Assembly (NCBI GenBank): GCA_001804705.1
Contig: MHAY01000071.1
Location: 1-64,000 of the forward strand
DNA: 64,000 nt
DNA from: Ignavibacteria bacterium RIFOXYC2_FULL_35_21
GTDB lineage: Bacteria; Bacteroidota; Ignavibacteria; Kapaibacteriales; UBA2268
Reading direction: 5' to 3'
Shown here: piece by piece, positions 17,538 through 25,525 of the stretch
How positions within the stretch are numbered: the first letter of the stretch is position 1
Layout of the letters: each line of letters starts with the position of its first letter
Translations under genes and position numbers: made by a program
The notes under the pieces: model-generated
Told to the model about the DNA's origin: nothing
What the model saw: the letters and a program-made list of their open reading frames with translations, nothing else
Database searches by the model: none

Positions 17538-17568
17538 TTGGTTATATTAATAATTTTTCTTAATTTTG
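17538..17568 (+). promoter_or_regulatory. Promoter of the tRNA-secE block
   Basis: TTG (17538-17540), 20 nt, then TAATTTTG (17561-17568). This fits the Bacteroidota -33/-7 consensus (TTG and TAnnTTTG), and the tRNA-Tyr 5' end is 15 nt further. It probably drives the tRNA cluster and perhaps the following secE operon. Confidence 0.8.
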
Positions 17569-17582
17569 TTGTCCTTTTAACT

Positions 17583-17666
17583 GGGTAGGTACCGAAGCGG
17601 TTAAACGGGGCAGACTGTAAATCTGCTGGGCACAGCCCTACGGAGGTTCGAATCCTTCCCTGCCCA
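17583..17666 (+). tRNA. tRNA-Tyr (GTA)
   Basis: 84 nt with a long variable arm. The acceptor GGGTAGG pairs with CCTGCCC, the anticodon loop has CTGTAAA giving anticodon GTA, and the T loop is GGTTCGAATCC. CCA is not encoded in full. First gene of a five-tRNA cluster. Confidence 0.97.
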
Positions 17667-17695
17667 CAGATGAAATTGTATCGGAAAGATATGAT

Positions 17696-17768
17696 GCGGG
17701 AGTAGCTCAGTTGGTAGAGCATCAGCCTTCCAAGCTGAGGGTCGCGGGTTCGAACCTCGTCTCCCGCT
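17696..17768 (+). tRNA. tRNA-Gly (TCC)
   Basis: 73 nt. The acceptor GCGGGAG pairs with CTCCCGC. The anticodon stem TCAGC/GCTGA encloses loop CTTCCAA, anticodon TCC. The T arm is GCGGGTTCGAACC. CCA is not encoded. Confidence 0.96.
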
Positions 17769-17847
17769 CAAAATTTTAAAGTGAATGTTCGTTGATATTT
17801 TTACTGCTGAGTAGGATAAATCTCGTTTTTAGAAATTAAAATGAATT

Positions 17848-17920
17848 GCGGGAATAGCTCAGTTGGTAGAGCATCAGCTTCCCAAGCTGAGGGCCGCGGG
17901 TTCGAATCCCGTTTCCCGCT
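17848..17920 (+). tRNA. tRNA-Gly (CCC)
   Basis: 73 nt, nearly identical to the preceding Gly tRNA. The acceptor GCGGGAA pairs with TTCCCGC. The anticodon stem is the same TCAGC/GCTGA, but the loop is TTCCCAA, anticodon CCC. It looks like a duplicate of its neighbour that diverged at the anticodon. Confidence 0.95.
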
Positions 17921-17933
17921 CGTGTGAAGTAAG

Positions 17934-18009
17934 GCTGATGTAGCTCAGTTGGTAGAGCACATCCTTGGTAAGGATGAGGTCACCGGTTCAATCCCGGTCA
18001 TCAGCTCCA
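17934..18009 (+). tRNA. tRNA-Thr (GGT)
   Basis: The acceptor GCTGATG pairs with CATCAGC. Anticodon stem CATCC/GGATG encloses loop TTGGTAA, anticodon GGT. The T loop is GGTTCAATCCC. CCA (18007-18009) is encoded, unlike in the neighbouring tRNAs. Confidence 0.96.
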
Positions 18010-18020
18010 AGGGATTGATT

Positions 18021-18093
18021 AGGGGTGTAGCTCAATTGGCAGAGCGACGGTCTCCAAAACCGTAGGCTGCGGGTTCGATTCCTGCCGCCCCTG
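18021..18093 (+). tRNA. tRNA-Trp (CCA)
   Basis: The acceptor AGGGGTG pairs with CGCCCCT. Anticodon stem ACGGT/ACCGT encloses loop CTCCAAA, anticodon CCA. The T arm GCGGG/CCTGC is intact. It lies 24 nt before secE, the usual position next to the secE-nusG operon. Confidence 0.96.
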
Positions 18094-18117
18094 CTGTGAA
18101 ACAAAAAGGATTTTTTT

Positions 18118-18303
18118 ATGATTGGAAAAATTAAAGAATTTGCAAATGATGTAGTCAAGGAAATGAAAAAAGTTTCCTGGCCCTCAAAAGAACAATTGAA
18201 GGAATCAACAATCGTTGTGATTATTACCACGATTATTATTACTCTTATTGTCCTTGCGATTGACAAAATTATGGATTTGTTAATCAAGGGTATTTTCGCT
18301 TAA
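18118..18303 (+). CDS. secE: Preprotein translocase subunit SecE
   Basis: 61 residues, the short single-helix form. The amphipathic N-terminal motif VVKEMKKVSWPSKEQLKEST is followed by one transmembrane helix (IVVIITTIIITLIVLAIDKI). SecE clamps the SecY channel in the cytoplasmic membrane. AAAAGGA upstream of the ATG is a reasonable ribosome binding site. It begins the secE-nusG-rplKAJL-rpoBC block. Confidence 0.93.
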   Translation: MIGKIKEFANDVVKEMKKVSWPSKEQLKESTIVVIITTIIITLIVLAIDKIMDLLIKGIFA

Positions 18304-18327
18304 TATTACTAACGCTTCTATCCCGAC

Positions 18328-19176
18328 ATGGACGAAATTGAAAATATGGAAGAAATAGATAACATTCAAACAGATGATACAGAAATTGATTCTGACTTAG
18401 CTGATACTGAAATTATTTCGGAAGAAGCCGGTTCGGATTCAATTGAAGCTGATGTTGAAAATGTTGAAGAAGAGATTGAAGCAATCGAATCAGTTTCTGA
18501 TATTCCTGAAACAGATGCCGAAGTTGTGGAAGCTAAGGCAGAAGTGGATTCAGAGGCTGATACTCTTGTGACGGAAGCCTTTGTTAATGAATCCGAAAAT
18601 GTAATTTCAGAAGCTATACCTGTTGTGGATACCAATAAACCTGACGGGAAGTGGTATGCCATCCGTACATTTACCGGTCATGAAACTAAAGTAAAACTCT
18701 CGATTGAAGCTGAAGTAAAAAGATTGAAACTTAACGAAAGAATACTTGAGGTTATTATTCCCCAGGAAACTGTTTTTGAAGTCAGGGGAGGAAAGCGAAG
18801 AACCAAGATTAAAAACTTTCTACCGGGTTATATTTTAGTCAAAGCTGTTATGGACAAGAAGATAATCGAGATTATTACTAATGTTCCTTCGGTGGTGAGT
18901 TTTGTAGGGAATAGGGCACAACCTTCACCATTGCAGCCGCATGAAATTGATAGGATAATCGGCAGGGTTGAGGAAAGAAGAAGCATAGCAACGATAGTAA
19001 CACGTTTTGAAATCGGAGACCCGGTTAAAGTCATTGAAGGGCCATTTACGAATTTCAATGGCACCGTTAAAGAAGTAAATCATGAAAAACAAAAACTAAA
19101 AGTTGAAGTCGGAATACTTGGAAGAAAAACTCCGGTTGAACTTGATTTCAGTCAGGTCGAACTTGAAAATCATTGA
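18328..19176 (+). CDS. nusG: Transcription termination/antitermination protein NusG with acidic N-terminal extension
   Basis: 282 residues, about 100 more than a typical NusG. The NGN domain begins near residue 107 (GKWYAIRTFTGHETKV) and includes FLPGYILVKA. The KOW domain is at about 225-280 (FEIGDPVKVIEGPFTNFNGTV). NusG binds RNA polymerase and promotes processive elongation and coupling to translation or Rho. The first ~100 residues hold about 37 Asp/Glu and a single Lys, with no aromatic core, so they look disordered. The start ATG at 18328 is 24 nt after secE; no ATG lies closer to the NGN domain that would remove most of the extension. Confidence 0.93.
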   Translation: MDEIENMEEIDNIQTDDTEIDSDLADTEIISEEAGSDSIEADVENVEEEIEAIESVSDIPETDAEVVEAKAEVDSEADTLVTEAFVNESENVISEAIPVVDTNKPDGKWYAIRTFTGHETKVKLSIEAEVKRLKLNERILEVIIPQETVFEVRGGKRRTKIKNFLPGYILVKAVMDKKIIEIITNVPSVVSFVGNRAQPSPLQPHEIDRIIGRVEERRSIATIVTRFEIGDPVKVIEGPFTNFNGTVKEVNHEKQKLKVEVGILGRKTPVELDFSQVELENH

Positions 19177-19217
19177 TTATAATAATAAGATTTTGTAATA
19201 TTTTTTTTAGTTGAGAA

Positions 19218-19643
19218 ATGGCAAAGAAATTAGCGGGAACGTTCAAATTGCAGTTAAATGCCGGCGAAGCCACAATGGCTCCGCCTGTGGGGCCTGCATT
19301 CGGACAAAGAGGCCTAAACGGAATGGAATTTGTGAAACAATTCAATGCTAAAACAGCAAAACAAAAAGGAACAATATTACCTGTTCTTGTAACCTTTTTT
19401 ACTGATAAATCTTTCACGTTTATTGTAAAATCACCACCTGCATCAATTTTGTTGTTACAGGCTGCCGGAATCAAAAAAGGTTCTGCGGAATCCAATAAAA
19501 CAAAAGTCGGCAACGTAACAGTAAAGCAATGTGAAGAAATCGCAAAAATAAAAATGGAAGATTTGAACTGCGATACTGTCGAAAGCGGTATCGAAATGGT
19601 AAAAGGCACTGCAAGAAGTGTAGGTATTGTAGTCGAAGGATAA
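19218..19643 (+). CDS. rplK: 50S ribosomal protein L11
   Basis: 141 residues, standard length. It has [29 protein letters not shown] at the N-terminus (core [13 protein letters not shown]), [13 protein letters not shown] in the middle and the C-terminal rRNA-binding helix segment [12 protein letters not shown]. It binds the GTPase-associated centre of 23S rRNA and takes part in the stringent response. It is followed after 31 bp by rplA. Confidence 0.97.
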   Translation: MAKKLAGTFKLQLNAGEATMAPPVGPAFGQRGLNGMEFVKQFNAKTAKQKGTILPVLVTFFTDKSFTFIVKSPPASILLLQAAGIKKGSAESNKTKVGNVTVKQCEEIAKIKMEDLNCDTVESGIEMVKGTARSVGIVVEG

Positions 19644-19674
19644 TAAAATTTGTAAAATATAATTTAAATCAACA

Positions 19675-20376
19675 ATGAGTGATTCGGGAAAAAGATATAA
19701 GTCATTAACAAAAAGCTATGATTCGTCTCAAATGTATCCGTTTCAGGATGCCATAGCAATAGTAAAAAAGAATGCGACGGCAAAGTTTGACGAATCGTTT
19801 GAAGTTGCCATCAGGCTTGGCGTTGACCCAAGGAAAGCCGACCAGCTTGTTCGCGGTACGGTTTCCCTGCCGCATGGCACCGGCAAAACAGTCAGGGTGC
19901 TTGTTCTGGCTAAGGCTCCAAAGGACAAGGAAGCTTTGGATGCGGGAGCAGACTATGCAGGACTGGATGAATATGTAGAGAAAATCAAAAACGGCTGGAC
20001 CGAAATAGATGTAATAATTGCAACACCTGACGTTATGGGTGAAGTCGGCAAGCTCGGAAGAATTCTTGGCCCAAGGGGTTTAATGCCAAATCCAAAGAGT
20101 GGAACGGTAACTTTTGACCTCGACAAAGCCGTTAAGGATGTCAAGGGAGGAAAGATTGAATACAGGGTTGACAAAACCGGTAACATCCAGGCAGCAATAG
20201 GTAAATGCTCTTTTGAACAAAATAAGCTTATTGATAATGTGGCGACTTTTTATTCAAGCATTATGCGTTCAAAACCAAGCACGGCAAAAGGGAAGTATAT
20301 TAAAGCTATATATTTTAGCTCTACAATGGGCCCAAGTGTTGTCGTGAACGAGCAGTCATTACAGACAAAAGAATAA
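19675..20376 (+). CDS. rplA: 50S ribosomal protein L1
   Basis: 233 residues, standard length. Recognisable parts are [35 protein letters not shown], the [20 protein letters not shown] loop and the C-terminal [10 protein letters not shown]. It forms the L1 stalk near the ribosomal E site and usually also represses its own operon by binding mRNA. It is separated from rplJ by an 89 nt structured leader. Confidence 0.97.
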   Translation: MSDSGKRYKSLTKSYDSSQMYPFQDAIAIVKKNATAKFDESFEVAIRLGVDPRKADQLVRGTVSLPHGTGKTVRVLVLAKAPKDKEALDAGADYAGLDEYVEKIKNGWTEIDVIIATPDVMGEVGKLGRILGPRGLMPNPKSGTVTFDLDKAVKDVKGGKIEYRVDKTGNIQAAIGKCSFEQNKLIDNVATFYSSIMRSKPSTAKGKYIKAIYFSSTMGPSVVVNEQSLQTKE

Positions 20377-20465
20377 ACAGGACTATTACGCGCTCTTAAC
20401 AAAGGCGTAGCTTCTCTGCCCCTCGGGGTTTGTGCCTTAGTTAAGAATAATATAAATGGTAAAAT
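20377..20465 (+). promoter_or_regulatory. L10(L12)4 autoregulatory leader upstream of rplJ
   Basis: CTTAACAAAGGC (20395-20406) pairs with GCCTTAGTTAAG (20434-20445), leaving single A/A mismatches, and an inner CCCCTCGGGG hairpin sits at 20419-20428. A stem with internal loops at exactly this place, between rplA and rplJ, is the known site where the L10-L12 complex binds its own mRNA. The role is inferred from position and structure. Confidence 0.7.
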
Positions 20466-20990
20466 ATGATTACAAAACAAAGAAAACAGGAAATAGTTTC
20501 TGAGCTTGCAGAAAAGTTCAGGAAAGCAAATGGATTCTATCTTGTTGACTTTGTCGGTATGAATGTCGGTGATTCAATCAGAATCCGCCGGGTATTCAAA
20601 AAAATGAACGTGGATTACAGGGTTGCTAAGAATACCTTGATTCTGCGTGCTTTGAAAGAAGTCGGCGATTATCAGTTACCCACTGAAATTTTCAGCGGCC
20701 AGACAGCTATTATTTTTGGCTATGATGACCCTGTATCGCCTGCGAAAACGTTGAAGGAAAATATTGATAAGTTCAATAAACCCTTATTCAAGGGTGCTTA
20801 TATTGACGGACAGTTCTTCGATGCAAAGCAGCTTAAAACGGTTGCTTCATTACCGACCAAACAGGATTTGATGGCATCTATTGTTGGAAGCCTGCACGCA
20901 CCAATCACCGGAATTGTCGGTTCAATCAATGCCGTGATGCGTGATTTGGCAAGTGTTATAGAAGAGGTTGCCAAAAAACAGGCGGCTTAA
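20466..20990 (+). CDS. rplJ: 50S ribosomal protein L10
   Basis: 174 residues. The N-terminal part has FRKANGFYLVDFVGMNV and YRVAKNTLILRAL; the C-terminal helix that recruits L12 dimers is IEEVAKKQAA. It anchors the L7/L12 stalk to 23S rRNA. It probably represses rplJL translation by binding the leader just upstream. Confidence 0.96.
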   Translation: MITKQRKQEIVSELAEKFRKANGFYLVDFVGMNVGDSIRIRRVFKKMNVDYRVAKNTLILRALKEVGDYQLPTEIFSGQTAIIFGYDDPVSPAKTLKENIDKFNKPLFKGAYIDGQFFDAKQLKTVASLPTKQDLMASIVGSLHAPITGIVGSINAVMRDLASVIEEVAKKQAA

Positions 20991-21024
20991 TTTTTTTTTG
21001 AAAAAATAATTTAGGAGAAAAACA

Positions 21025-21408
21025 ATGTCAGCTATAGTAGAAGAATTAGTTGAGAAAATTTCCGGTCTAACGTTACTTGAAGCAGCGGAATTAAAAAAAG
21101 AATTAGAGGATAAATTTGGTGTATCTGCAGCGGCACCGGTTATGGTTGCCGGCATGGGGGCACCGGCAGCAACTGAAGCTCCAAAAGAGGAAGAACAAAC
21201 CGAATTTGCAGTGGAATTAACCGATATGGGCGATAAAAAACTCAACGTTATCAAGGTGATTCGCGAGATTACCGGACTTGGATTGAAAGAAGCCAAGGAC
21301 ATGGTCGAGGGTGCGCCAAGCGTCGTAAAAGAAAGTGCTTCAAAAGATGAAGCTAATGAAATCAAGAAGAAGCTCGAAGAACAGGGTGCAAAGGTTACAT
21401 TAAAGTAA
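21025..21408 (+). CDS. rplL: 50S ribosomal protein L7/L12
   Basis: 127 residues. An N-terminal dimerisation helix ([19 protein letters not shown]) is followed by an Ala/Pro/Glu hinge and the C-terminal factor-binding domain ([24 protein letters not shown], core [12 protein letters not shown]). The stalk recruits elongation factors. AGGAG seven nucleotides before ATG is a clear ribosome binding site, in keeping with the high synthesis rate of this protein. Confidence 0.97.
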   Translation: MSAIVEELVEKISGLTLLEAAELKKELEDKFGVSAAAPVMVAGMGAPAATEAPKEEEQTEFAVELTDMGDKKLNVIKVIREITGLGLKEAKDMVEGAPSVVKESASKDEANEIKKKLEEQGAKVTLK

Positions 21409-21433
21409 AAACGTATAATTTGGAAATATGATA

Positions 21434-21467
21434 TTGGGAGTTTGCGGCTCGATACCGCAACTCCCAA
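21434..21467 (+). terminator. Intercistronic hairpin between rplL and rpoB (attenuator-like)
   Basis: TTGGGAGTTTGCGG pairs with CCGCAACTCCCAA around a CTCGATA loop. The following sequence is only moderately T-rich, so it may be a partial terminator or a processing site that lowers rpoBC relative to ribosomal protein expression, as known in the equivalent E. coli gap. Confidence 0.65.
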
Positions 21468-21569
21468 CACTACTTTAATTTGATGGTAATATTTAGTGAA
21501 TTTTTGGTTACAAGTTTCCGTTAAAGGAAAATTTTAAATAGTATGCCGATTAATGAAAATGTCTTAGAA

Positions 21570-21608
21570 TTTTTTGAAGTGTTTTCCATGTGGAAATGCT
21601 TCAAAAAA
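21570..21608 (+). promoter_or_regulatory. Second hairpin in the rpoB leader
   Basis: TTTTTTGAAG (21570-21579) pairs with CTTCAAAAAA (21599-21608), and inner TTTTCC pairs with GGAAAT-type bases. The stem ends 35 nt before the ribosome binding site of rpoB. Its flanks are T on one side and A on the other, so it could terminate minus-strand transcripts or attenuate rpoBC. Confidence 0.55.
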
Positions 21609-21653
21609 TCCTAATTTTTGAGAACAAAAATTTTAAAGAATTGGAGGTTCCCT

Positions 21654-24600
21654 GTGAGCACCACAAAATCAAATGAGCCGAAATTTTATATAGGTAAAGA
21701 CCATATAGTCAGGCTTAGAGATAGGGTTGATTTTTCGACAACCAAAAAAATAACGGATTATCCTGACTTGCTGGATGTCCAGAATAAATCTTACAGTGAT
21801 TTCCTGCAGGATAACCTTACTCCTGCAGACAGGAGAAACATAGGGCTTCAGCTTGCATTTAAAAATAATTTTCCTATCGAAGATTCCTCAGGCGTTTTTC
21901 AGCTTGAATTTCTTCACTATTCGGTTGAGATGCCAAAATACAGCGAAGACGAGTGCAGAGAAAGAGAGCTTACTTTTGCAAAACCCCTGAAGGCTAAACT
22001 CAGATTATCCAGCAAAGCCGAAAAAAATTCCGAGGACTATATCGAATCGGTTGAACAGGAAGTATATTTAGGCAATATACCTTCAATGACATCAAGGGGA
22101 ACATTTATTATAAATGGAGCAGAACGAGTGATTGTATCACAGCTCCACCGTTCACCGGGGGTGTTTTTTGATGACACTTTACATCCCAACGGTACCAGAA
22201 TTTATACAGCCCGGATTATTCCTTTCAGAGGCTCATGGATAGAATTTGCAACTGATATTCATGATGTGATGTTTGCATATATTGACAGGAAGAAGAAATT
22301 TCCTGTAACAACATTGCTGAGAGCACTTGGTTATTCTTCTGACGAGGAATTGCTAAATCTTTTTGATTTAGCTGAATTTCTTGATATTGAAGAAATAGAT
22401 GAGACTTTAGTAGGTAAGCGGATAGCATCCGATTTGATTGATATGGCAACCGGAGAAATTATAGCAATCCGTGATACTGTGATTACAGAAGAACTTCTCG
22501 AAAATATGAAAAATGCCGAGCTTAGTTCATTGAAGGTTTATAAATACTCTGACCCGAATGATGAGCCTATAATTGCCAGAACTTTGGCAAAAGATACTTC
22601 GAGAACGAGAGAAGATGCATTAGAGGCAATTTACAGGCAACTTCGTTCAAGCGAACCGCCTGATATTGCAACTGCTGAGGCTTTACTTGAAAAGTTATTT
22701 TTCAATCCCAAAAGATATGATTTGGGTGTTGTCGGAAGGTTCAGAATTAATCAAAAACTGAAACTAAAGGTTGACCTGGCAATAACAACCCTTGAAAAGG
22801 ATGATATCGTTGCGATTATAAAACACCTTATCAAACTTCATGATGACAAGCAAAGCGGTGATGATATTGACCATCTCGGTAACCGCCGTGTCAGAACTGT
22901 AGGTGAACAACTTACAGCCCAATTTAATGTTGGTTTGGCTCGTATGGCAAGGACAATAAAAGAAAGAATGGGCATTCATGATGGTGAGCAGTTAGCTCCC
23001 GCAGAACTTGTAAATGCAAGAACCATAAGTTCAGTAATTAATCAGTTCTTCGGAACTAACCAATTATCACAATTTATGGACCAGACAAATCCCCTTGCAG
23101 AGTTAACTCATAAGAGGAGAACTTCAGCATTAGGCCCGGGTGGATTAACACGAGAAAGAGCAGGGTTTGAGGTGCGTGACGTACATTATACACATTATGG
23201 AAGGTTATGTCCAATCGAAACTCCTGAAGGCCCGAACATAGGTTTAATTTCATCTCTTGCTATTCATGCAAGAATAAATGACCTTGGGTTTATTGAGACT
23301 CCATACAGAAAAGTTGTAAAAGGCAAGATAATTGACGAGATTATTTATCTGACCGCAGAGAAAGAAGACGGATATATTATTGCACCAGCTTCGTCGCCTT
23401 TCAATGATAAAGGAATGTTGACCGGAGATAAGATTAAAGCAAGAAAATCGGGTGATTTCGTTGTTGTATCTACTCATGATGTAGAATTTGTTGATATATC
23501 AACTGACCAAATAACAAGTGCAGCGTCATCACTTATTCCGTTTCTCGAACATGACGATGCCAACCGTGCCCTCATGGGTTCTAATATGCAGCGTCAGGCA
23601 GTACCACTCGTCAAACCTACTGCACCAATTGTTGGTACTGGTATGGAAGCAAAAGTTGCAAAAGATTCACGGACATTACTGCTCGCAGAAGGAGACGGAG
23701 AAGTTGAGTATGTATGCTCCGATTATATCCGTGTCAGGTATGACGACAAACGAACTGATAAAGAGAAACTGACAAGTTTTGATTTTAGGAAAATGGTAAC
23801 CTATCCTATATTGAAGTTTTTTAGAACAAATCAGGATACCTGTATAAACCAAAGGCCTATTGTAAAACAGGGCCAAAAAGTAGTAAAAGGCATGCCGCTC
23901 GCAGATGGTGCTTCGACCGACAGAGGTGAGCTTGCATTAGGCCAAAATGTAATGGTTGCATTCATGCCCTGGAGAGGTTATAACTTTGAAGATGCTATAA
24001 TAGTATCCGAAAGACTTGTTGCCGAAGATATTTTTACATCAATTCATATTGAAGAATTTACTTTACAGGTTCGCGATACCAAACGCGGCGAAGAGGAATT
24101 CACCAGAGAAATTCCAAATGTCAGCGAAGAAGCTACAAAGGATTTGGATGAAGACGGTATCATCAGAACCGGTGCTAAGGTACAGGAAGGCGATATACTG
24201 ATTGGTAAAATCACTCCCAAAGGCGAAACCGACCCGACACCGGAAGAAAAACTTTTAAGGGCAATTTTCGGTGATAAAGCAGGTGATGTGAAAGATGTTT
24301 CGCTCAAAGCAACACCCGGATTAAAGGGTGTCGTTATTAATACAAAACTTTTCACCAGGAGAGTAATTGTCAGTGAGAAAGATGGTAAAACAGAAGAAAA
24401 GAAAAGGCAGGAAAATCTCAATAAAAGAGAAAAGGATACATTAAAAGACCTGGACGATGACTTTATTAAAAGGTTAATATCAGTTCTGACCGGAAAAACC
24501 ATTCTCGGTATCAGACACGATAATGGTTCCGTTGCTATCAGGAGTGGAGTTAAGATAACAGGCAAAGAAATAGATAATCATTATAAAAACGAAGCTTTGA

Positions 24601-25490
24601 AGCCTGAACTAATAGATGTCGAGCATGAAATTATTTCCGGGAAAGAAGATTCCAAGTTGGTAAAGACTATGATAAAGAATTATCATGCAAAAAGGAATCA
24701 TGTTATTGCCATTTTCAAAGCCGAACGAAGTAAAATAGCCGCTGGCGATGAACTTCAACCCGGTATTCTTCAAATGTCTAAAGTATATATAGCAAAGAAA
24801 AGAAAACTCCAGATTGGTGATAAAATGGCAGGCAGGCATGGAAATAAGGGTATAGTTTCGAAGATTGTACCACAGGAAGATATGCCGTTCTTACCGGATG
24901 GTTCACCTGTGGACATTGTACTTAATCCATTAGGCGTACCTTCAAGAATGAACCTCGGTCAGCTTTTCGAAACAGCACTTGGCTGGGCAGGGGTAAAGCT
25001 TGGATTACAGTTTGCAACACCGATTTTCGACGGTGCCAGTTGGGAGGATGTAAGTAATTATCTGGAAAAAGCAGGACTTCCTGCAGGGGGAAAGACAATC
25101 CTTTACGATGGCAGGACCGGTGAAACTTTTGATGAAAAAATCACTGTCGGTGTAATTTATATGCTAAAGCTTTCTCACTTGGTTGAAGATAAAATTCATG
25201 CAAGGTCAATTGGCCCATACTCACTTATTACTCAGCAGCCATTGGGAGGAAAAGCCCAGTTCGGCGGTCAGAGACTTGGTGAGATGGAAGTCTGGGCACT
25301 TGAAGCATATGGAGCCGCCCATACTTTGCAGGAGATGATTACACTAAAATCGGATGATGTTCAGGGCAGGGCGAAAATGTATGAAGCTATTGTAAAGGGC
25401 GATAATATGCCAACTCCGAATATACCTGAGTCGTTCAATGTTCTTATTCGTGAGCTTCAGGGCTTGTGCCTTGATTTAAATATTGATTAA
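21654..25490 (+). CDS. rpoB: DNA-directed RNA polymerase subunit beta
   Basis: 1278 residues from the GTG at 21654, which has GGAGG at 21643-21647, six nucleotides upstream. The longer frame from a TTG at 21618 would put that site inside the gene. Seen in order: the lobe regions, the rifampicin region ([32 protein letters not shown]), [14 protein letters not shown]-type motif ([13 protein letters not shown]), [36 protein letters not shown], and the C-terminal [24 protein letters not shown]. The rifampicin region looks wild type. It forms the catalytic core with RpoC, 35 bp downstream. Confidence 0.97.
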   Translation: MSTTKSNEPKFYIGKDHIVRLRDRVDFSTTKKITDYPDLLDVQNKSYSDFLQDNLTPADRRNIGLQLAFKNNFPIEDSSGVFQLEFLHYSVEMPKYSEDECRERELTFAKPLKAKLRLSSKAEKNSEDYIESVEQEVYLGNIPSMTSRGTFIINGAERVIVSQLHRSPGVFFDDTLHPNGTRIYTARIIPFRGSWIEFATDIHDVMFAYIDRKKKFPVTTLLRALGYSSDEELLNLFDLAEFLDIEEIDETLVGKRIASDLIDMATGEIIAIRDTVITEELLENMKNAELSSLKVYKYSDPNDEPIIARTLAKDTSRTREDALEAIYRQLRSSEPPDIATAEALLEKLFFNPKRYDLGVVGRFRINQKLKLKVDLAITTLEKDDIVAIIKHLIKLHDDKQSGDDIDHLGNRRVRTVGEQLTAQFNVGLARMARTIKERMGIHDGEQLAPAELVNARTISSVINQFFGTNQLSQFMDQTNPLAELTHKRRTSALGPGGLTRERAGFEVRDVHYTHYGRLCPIETPEGPNIGLISSLAIHARINDLGFIETPYRKVVKGKIIDEIIYLTAEKEDGYIIAPASSPFNDKGMLTGDKIKARKSGDFVVVSTHDVEFVDISTDQITSAASSLIPFLEHDDANRALMGSNMQRQAVPLVKPTAPIVGTGMEAKVAKDSRTLLLAEGDGEVEYVCSDYIRVRYDDKRTDKEKLTSFDFRKMVTYPILKFFRTNQDTCINQRPIVKQGQKVVKGMPLADGASTDRGELALGQNVMVAFMPWRGYNFEDAIIVSERLVAEDIFTSIHIEEFTLQVRDTKRGEEEFTREIPNVSEEATKDLDEDGIIRTGAKVQEGDILIGKITPKGETDPTPEEKLLRAIFGDKAGDVKDVSLKATPGLKGVVINTKLFTRRVIVSEKDGKTEEKKRQENLNKREKDTLKDLDDDFIKRLISVLTGKTILGIRHDNGSVAIRSGVKITGKEIDNHYKNEALKPELIDVEHEIISGKEDSKLVKTMIKNYHAKRNHVIAIFKAERSKIAAGDELQPGILQMSKVYIAKKRKLQIGDKMAGRHGNKGIVSKIVPQEDMPFLPDGSPVDIVLNPLGVPSRMNLGQLFETALGWAGVKLGLQFATPIFDGASWEDVSNYLEKAGLPAGGKTILYDGRTGETFDEKITVGVIYMLKLSHLVEDKIHARSIGPYSLITQQPLGGKAQFGGQRLGEMEVWALEAYGAAHTLQEMITLKSDDVQGRAKMYEAIVKGDNMPTPNIPESFNVLIRELQGLCLDLNID

Positions 25491-25525
25491 TATAAAGAAA
25501 AATAAATTTAATAAGAGGAGCAAAA

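Noticed and set aside
18366-18662. Ser/Thr-rich minus-strand ORF
   Set aside because: It is the shadow of the acidic GAA/GAT-rich nusG extension on the opposite strand.
21618-21653. Extended rpoB start at TTG 21618
   Set aside because: The GGAGG ribosome binding site lies inside that extension, six bases before GTG 21654, and the extra residues resemble no RpoB N-terminus.
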